Part shown: piece by piece, positions 59,473 through 64,000 of the stretch
Layout of the letters: each line of letters begins with the position of its first letter
Numbering within the stretch: position 1 is the stretch's first letter
Position numbers and translations under genes: made by a program
Notes under the pieces: model-generated
The model's input: only the letters and a program-made list of their open reading frames with translations
Database searches by the model: none
What the model was told of the DNA's origin: nothing
Assembly (NCBI RefSeq): GCF_002999335.1
Contig: NW_020312347.1
Location: forward strand, 124,001-188,000
DNA: 64,000 nucleotides
Reading direction: 5' to 3'
Origin: Cyclospora cayetanensis
Lineage: Eukaryota > Apicomplexa > Conoidasida > Eucoccidiorida > Eimeriidae

Positions 59473-61095
59473 TTACAGATACGCCTTCTCCCGCTTCTTT
59501 TTGACAAAGAAAAGCACGAGGGCCAGGCCGAGGCAGAAGACGGTGACGCCAAGCATAAGTGCGCAGGTGTATCGGTAGTTGGCGTTGAAGTATCGCAGCG
59601 TCAGTTCATCGTTCAGCGGAACGCGGAGAAACCCCACTAGGCCTCCGCACACGCTGATGATGCCAACGATCCGCCCGAAATCCGAGCTTCTGAAGGTGTC
59701 GCCGACGTAGGCGTACATTTGGCCGCTGAAGTTCGAGAGGTAAAGGCAGGAGAAAACGGGGGAAATGTAGTGCGCCGCCTTGAAAGGCATGAGTGCAAAC
59801 GCGTACATGCCCACACCGCTGCAGATGATAAAAAGTATTAGCGCCATAACGCCCCACTTCTCCGCCAGGAAGGCCAGCAGGATGGACGGCACAATAGACA
59901 CCGGTCCGAGGATCCCGATCAGATTGTTCACCTCCTTGCCAAACAGGTTTTCTGCAGAAGTCAAATAAAAATTGTAAAAGAGGGCATTCAAGGGCCAGTA
60001 GATAAGCATGATGATAAAATGCGGCGTCATGAGCTGCGCGCGGAAGGTTGTGACAGCCTCCCCAGTTTCTGCACTTCGCCCACGTCCCCTGCCATTTGAT
60101 CCAGACTCAGTTTCATCGTCGCGGGTGCTGCTCTGCCCGGCGGTGGTGGTTTCCGCTTGCTTCAAAAAAGCTCGCGTTAGCTCCTCTTGCGCGAGATACT
60201 GCCTTCTAGGCATCAAAAGCAGCGCCAGGAGGCAGCTGAGCCCCGACCCCACCCCTGCATACAGCAGGCATATCTTTCGAAAGTTCATCGTGGACGGACT
60301 GGATCGCACAATGAGATCCAAGAAGGCAGACACGCTGAAGCTCGCGCTCATCGCCGCACACACCAGAACGATCACCAGCTGCTCGTACCCAGGAAACAGA
60401 TTTGCAATATTCATCGAAGGCAAATACCCCGCATCCGCGCCCATCGCCATGCAGACGATGGCGGGAATGTACAGCTGGCGCTCTTCGTTCGCAAATGCCA
60501 GGAGCACCCAGCCAAGGGTCGACAGAAGCTGCCCAATACAAGCCGTCAGCTTCGGACCTCCCCAGTCCAGCAGCATCCCCGAAATCAAAGAACAGGAAAA
60601 GGAAACGCCAACCCCGATCGTGAACAGCGTTTGCACTGCCGAATCTTGGCGCAAGCATTTATAGCGCCTCCCGTCCACCAACGGCTCCCCCTTGCACCGC
60701 CAGCTGTACGCACCATCTTCCAGCAACATATTCGACAGATGGGGCCACCCGAAGAGCACTCTTGCGCTTATAGCAACGTATATAATATACACTGCCAGCA
60801 GCACATAGCGGTGGACCCCAAAGGGTGTCTTCTGGGCATCTGCACGTGGGGGAGTTGCGGAAGGCGGCGTACCCCCCATTTCCTGCAACTCGTTAAAGCT
60901 GCATGGCGCGTCACTTCCCAGCACTGGCAGTATGAGGCTTTCCCCGTCTTCCTTCCTGCCGTATGCGGGCATATCGCCCTCCGCTTCGGCAAGCTGCGGA
61001 ACCGAAGGGGAGATCTCTGGAGCTACAGGAGGAGAGGACCACTTAAGATCAGGGTCCACGGCTCGCGGAGCATCGTCACGCGATGTCTCTTCCAT
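59473..61095 (-). CDS. Major-facilitator transporter, apicomplexan amino-acid transporter (ApiAT/NPT) type
   Basis: A single uninterrupted frame of 540 residues from MEETSRDDAPRAVD; an upstream in-frame Met at 61188 has a poorer leader. A cytosolic N-terminus of about 95 residues is followed by roughly twelve hydrophobic segments, starting YVLLAVYIIYVAISARVLFG. The loop after the second or third helix reads SGMLLDWGGPKLTACIGQLL, the MFS D-x-x-G-x-(K/R) signature. A charged central loop (QSSTRDDETESGSNGRGRGR) separates two halves, and the protein ends in FFVKKKREKAYL. The FGWP motif after helix 1 and the RYKCLRQDSAVQTLF loop resemble the SLC43/ApiAT family, whose Toxoplasma members import arginine or aromatic amino acids at the plasma membrane. 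Substrate cannot be told from the sequence. It is unusual in this window for lacking introns. Confidence 0.85.
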   Translation of the reverse strand: MEETSRDDAPRAVDPDLKWSSPPVAPEISPSVPQLAEAEGDMPAYGRKEDGESLILPVLGSDAPCSFNELQEMGGTPPSATPPRADAQKTPFGVHRYVLLAVYIIYVAISARVLFGWPHLSNMLLEDGAYSWRCKGEPLVDGRRYKCLRQDSAVQTLFTIGVGVSFSCSLISGMLLDWGGPKLTACIGQLLSTLGWVLLAFANEERQLYIPAIVCMAMGADAGYLPSMNIANLFPGYEQLVIVLVCAAMSASFSVSAFLDLIVRSSPSTMNFRKICLLYAGVGSGLSCLLALLLMPRRQYLAQEELTRAFLKQAETTTAGQSSTRDDETESGSNGRGRGRSAETGEAVTTFRAQLMTPHFIIMLIYWPLNALFYNFYLTSAENLFGKEVNNLIGILGPVSIVPSILLAFLAEKWGVMALILFIICSGVGMYAFALMPFKAAHYISPVFSCLYLSNFSGQMYAYVGDTFRSSDFGRIVGIISVCGGLVGFLRVPLNDELTLRYFNANYRYTCALMLGVTVFCLGLALVLFFVKKKREKAYL

Positions 61096-61188
61096 CGTAG
61101 AAACTAAACTAGCATGAAGAAGAAGCGAAGGAACGGGAAAAGAGGGTGGGGTGGCGGCGTGCCACAGGGGCGAAGGATGGGCGCACAA

Positions 61189-62646
61189 GAAACGAAAGGC
61201 AGTGTAAATAATTAGGAAGACACCCTAGAACCAAGGCTCTCCCATGTAGGCAGTCCTTGGTTTCTGCAGTAATAAGAGATAGGACAGACTGAGTGCGCAT
61301 CCTTCTGCGGGAGAGTGCTCGCCGCTGACTACGAAGGAAAGCGACCAGGAAAAACTTGCTGCGAGCCCAGACAACGGCCTGGCAGATAAGCAATCCAAAT
61401 GCAGCTCTTGAACTCTGTAAATGCTCATGCTGGGTCGTGTTTACTGACAGATGCCACTCTCTGCGAGGCGGGTGTGGCTGGCATTCAGGTCGGCCTACTC
61501 GGCGCGCTGTGGGGTGCAGCCGTCCAATAGATGCAGAGTATGTCGCGCGCTTAATTATAATTCGACGTAAATATCATGAACGTCATGCGATCCTTGCAAA
61601 TTCGCGCTGCTGAAGAGGGAGACCCCCGCCTTTGTGTCTGAGTCTACGCAGTTCCCGAACCCGCCGAGCCACTCATTGCATTGCATGTTGGCTCAAACTT
61701 TCGTGTTGTCACGTGCGTTGGCGGGTGATCCGAGCTGCGGGAAACCAGAGCTATTTCTGGGGGATACGGCTTTGTCTTTTTGCTGGATGCACTCTAATTG
61801 ACCCTGCAGAGCGCACGGATGCTCAGGAGCTGCAAGAATGCTGACCGCGCATTTCGCGGCTAGTGGGATCTGCGGCGCACATTTCTCCACCGCGCGCAGG
61901 CGGTAGTCTAATAATGTTACCCATAGCAGGGTCGCCGTCCAGTTTGGCATGTATCAGCGCACTGCTTACATTGACAACTACGAATTGGTGCAGAATTGGT
62001 CATACGGGTTTGTTCGTATTGCACGCCGTCTGTTCCTCAGTGCAGCGTTTTTTTGCGCGATGCGATAGGATGCACTCTTGCACGCCTGCGTGCTAGAAGA
62101 TAGAAGCACCTAGCTACTAACACTTGTATCACTTGTACGGTGAACCCCATGCACCTTGGCTGCATGTGGGTGCTCGCCTCCCCCCGGTTCATGCGGGAGC
62201 CTTAAGGGGCGCGGGCAGGGAAAGGAATGAATCGTATGCCTTGAAAGAGCACTCAATAGTTTTCAGTTGAGTCTGTATCGAGTCAAATCCAAGTGTCTTC
62301 CTATAGTGACTTCTAAAGGAGCGCTGCACTGGCTTTACACTCCATGCCCTTCACGCCCATTAGCTTTGGCGGCGGCACCCAGCATTGCGCAAGGCCATCG
62401 TGGGGAAGAGAAATGCTCTTTTGGCACGGCGACATAGAAACAGACACTCTCACGTTTCTAAAGAGTTGCTCCTGTCAGGGTGCCCTGGCGAGTGAGCTGG
62501 CGGAAATCCCAGAGGCCGATCAAAATTCCCATGCACGCACTGTACAGACGCTCGAGAGGAAAGAGGGAGCTAGGATCTGAGCGAAAGCGTGGCGTTCCGA
62601 CCTCGAATATTCCCTTCGACAGGCATGGCTTGCCCAACCAATCGCC
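61189..62646. other. Intergenic region, no identifiable gene
   Basis: It lies upstream of the transporter and downstream of the right-edge exon. Only short frames without motifs are present. Confidence 0.55.
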
Positions 62647-63993
62647 TTACGTGAATTGCAGCTCCTTGAGAAAGGCATTCAGTTGACTGTACGAGGAGGA
62701 ACGCTGCGGCTGCTCCAAGTGCTGCTCCGGCCGCCCCACTACGTCGCAACAGCACTCCTCTTTTAAGGTTTCTGACTCTCTCCTGGTGGCCTTTAAGACT
62801 TCCCCCTCGGAGCGCCCCTCCGATTCGGGCATCTCCGTGCAGACAAGCACCTCGAGCCTCTTGTTTCCACAGGAGGCCAGTTGAACGGGGGTAGGACGGG
62901 GGTCGAATCGACGAGCTGACGAAGAAAGCACCCCTTCATCGAGATCCACAGCGTACTTGGAGCCGTCTGCTGCAGCCGCCAGTGTGTGCGATCCGCAGGA
63001 GGTCTCCGAGCCGGCAAGGGATGCTCTGTGCGCAGAAACAAGTGGCTGAGTAGCCGCTCCAGGAGCAGCGACTGTTTCTCCTTGATCGCCCGACAAGGAG
63101 TGCCTCGAGAGCCGCTCGCGGTTCGAGAGGAAGAGATATTCATTCGCAATCGAATACAGTGCCACCGGGGGGGGAGGCTGCCCCACCAGCGTAGAGGTCG
63201 TGCCCCTCAGCTTTACACCGCCAAAGAATGGATCTTTGCCGCGTTCAGGTTCTGCGTAACGGTCCTGCGTACTCTGTGTAGCGAGAGGAAGAGGAAGCGA
63301 CGCTTCTGCTTCATGGGAAAGGCGCGATTCTGCGCATTGCGAGTTCCCTGCGGCTGGCAAGGAGGAGGCACAGGGAGGCGGAGGCGCTGGGGGTGGACTC
63401 AGAGGCTGCATGCGGCACTTCTTGAACAAAGCCACTACCGACAGTGGGCTGTTCAGCCCTGCAGCCTCAGCCGTACCAAGACTGATTCCGCGTTTCCTTC
63501 GGACGCTGTTTGCGCCTAGTCCGACGTGTGGGCACTGGCGAAACTCCGAGAAGCTCCTCCTGTCTTCTTCTTCGCATGCGCCGCCACTGCATTGCGGCTG
63601 CAGAGGCCGTGGAGAGGCGCGGCCAGGGCGTGCAGGCTCTAAGGAGGAAGGGGCAGAGGAGGGGCAGCAGCTGCCGGTACACCATAAGGGGGTGACAGCG
63701 CCATCAGAGTCGCATTCCATAACCCTTGCACCCATGCTGATCCGCCCCTCCCTGCACATAAGTGGGGAACGCGACCCACTAGAGGCAGAAGCTGATGGCG
63801 CAGCACCAGTAGAGGAGGCAACGGCCCCTCCGGAGGCTTCAAAAGACCGTGAGCAACAGCAAAACGGGAGGGGCACAACTTGCAAGTCGGCCTTCTTGCG
63901 CGCCGCGCCGCAAGAGCAAAGAGCAGAGGCAACAAAATACGGAGAGGAAGTGCGAATTCGAGTGCCGCTAGCACGTTGATTCGACGGGACAGG
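62647..63993 (-). CDS. Hypothetical protein, 3' exon (5' part not in window or unresolved)
   Basis: The frame is open from a stop at 63996-63994 down to TGA-type termination at 62647, about 448 codons, with no ATG in its first 150 codons or so other than internal ones (MCREGRISMGARVMECD). It therefore looks like the last exon of a gene entering from the right edge or through a nearby acceptor. The product is rich in Ser, Pro, Ala and charged residues. It contains a poly-P segment (SPPPAPPPPCASS), YSIANEYLFLSNRERLSRHS, a more structured DGSKYAVDLDEGVLSSSARR and KRLEVLVCTEMPESEGR, and ends SSSYSQLNAFLKELQFT. No domain is recognised; it may be a largely disordered coccidian protein. Confidence 0.55.
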   Translation of the reverse strand, partial: PVPSNQRASGTRIRTSSPYFVASALCSCGAARKKADLQVVPLPFCCCSRSFEASGGAVASSTGAAPSASASSGSRSPLMCREGRISMGARVMECDSDGAVTPLWCTGSCCPSSAPSSLEPARPGRASPRPLQPQCSGGACEEEDRRSFSEFRQCPHVGLGANSVRRKRGISLGTAEAAGLNSPLSVVALFKKCRMQPLSPPPAPPPPCASSLPAAGNSQCAESRLSHEAEASLPLPLATQSTQDRYAEPERGKDPFFGGVKLRGTTSTLVGQPPPPVALYSIANEYLFLSNRERLSRHSLSGDQGETVAAPGAATQPLVSAHRASLAGSETSCGSHTLAAAADGSKYAVDLDEGVLSSSARRFDPRPTPVQLASCGNKRLEVLVCTEMPESEGRSEGEVLKATRRESETLKEECCCDVVGRPEQHLEQPQRSSSYSQLNAFLKELQFT

Positions 63994-64000
63994 TCACTCT

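Overview
The window is nuclear DNA of a eukaryote with split genes, and everything recognisable points to an apicomplexan, most likely a coccidian of the Eimeria/Cyclospora type. The signs are many short introns (mostly GT-AG, a few GC-AG), CAG/GCA runs that give poly-Q, poly-A and poly-S tracts inside coding sequence, an Apple/PAN-domain protein of the microneme type, an ABC-type SufC with a signal-peptide-like leader (apicoplast iron-sulfur assembly), and an intronless transporter resembling the apicomplexan amino-acid transporter family. The species cannot be fixed by eye. No prokaryotic operons, CRISPR arrays or insertion sequences were seen.

Layout. 0-2.4 kb: proteasome beta-5 subunit (+), cut by the left edge. 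2.6-7.2 kb: unidentified minus-strand exons, including membrane segments and a 36-bp perfect palindrome. 10.4-12.2 kb: a small minus-strand terminal exon and a two-exon four-helix membrane protein (+). 12.5-15.1 kb: orotidine 5'-phosphate decarboxylase (-), six exons. 18.4-30.2 kb: a very large glycosyltransferase-20 (trehalose-phosphate synthase-like) gene (+), with a huge low-complexity first exon and seven small domain exons separated by microsatellite-rich introns. 32.6-36.7 kb: secreted nine-module Apple-domain protein (+). 38.8-40.6 kb: unknown two-exon protein (+). 43.0-44.3 kb: Gemin2-like protein (+). 45.1-48.0 kb: citrate synthase (-). 49.2-51.2 kb: free-standing YbaK/ProX-type aminoacyl-tRNA deacylase (-). 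52.2-53.2 kb: TMEM234-like membrane protein (+). 53.6-55.9 kb: SufC (-). 56.9-58.0 kb: SRP19 (+). 59.5-61.1 kb: MFS amino-acid-type transporter (-). 62.6-64 kb: an open hypothetical exon (-) close to the right edge.

The genes do not form one pathway; they are a typical mix of housekeeping genes (proteasome, pyrimidine synthesis, TCA cycle, snRNP assembly, SRP, tRNA quality control) and parasite-specific ones (Apple-domain protein, apicoplast SUF, transporter). Exon coordinates were worked out by joining reading frames across splice signals and checking that the phases match. For OMP decarboxylase, the YbaK protein, SufC, SRP19, Gemin2, the Apple protein and the GT20 gene the exons sum to an uninterrupted frame. 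First exons and a few junctions remain open and are marked.
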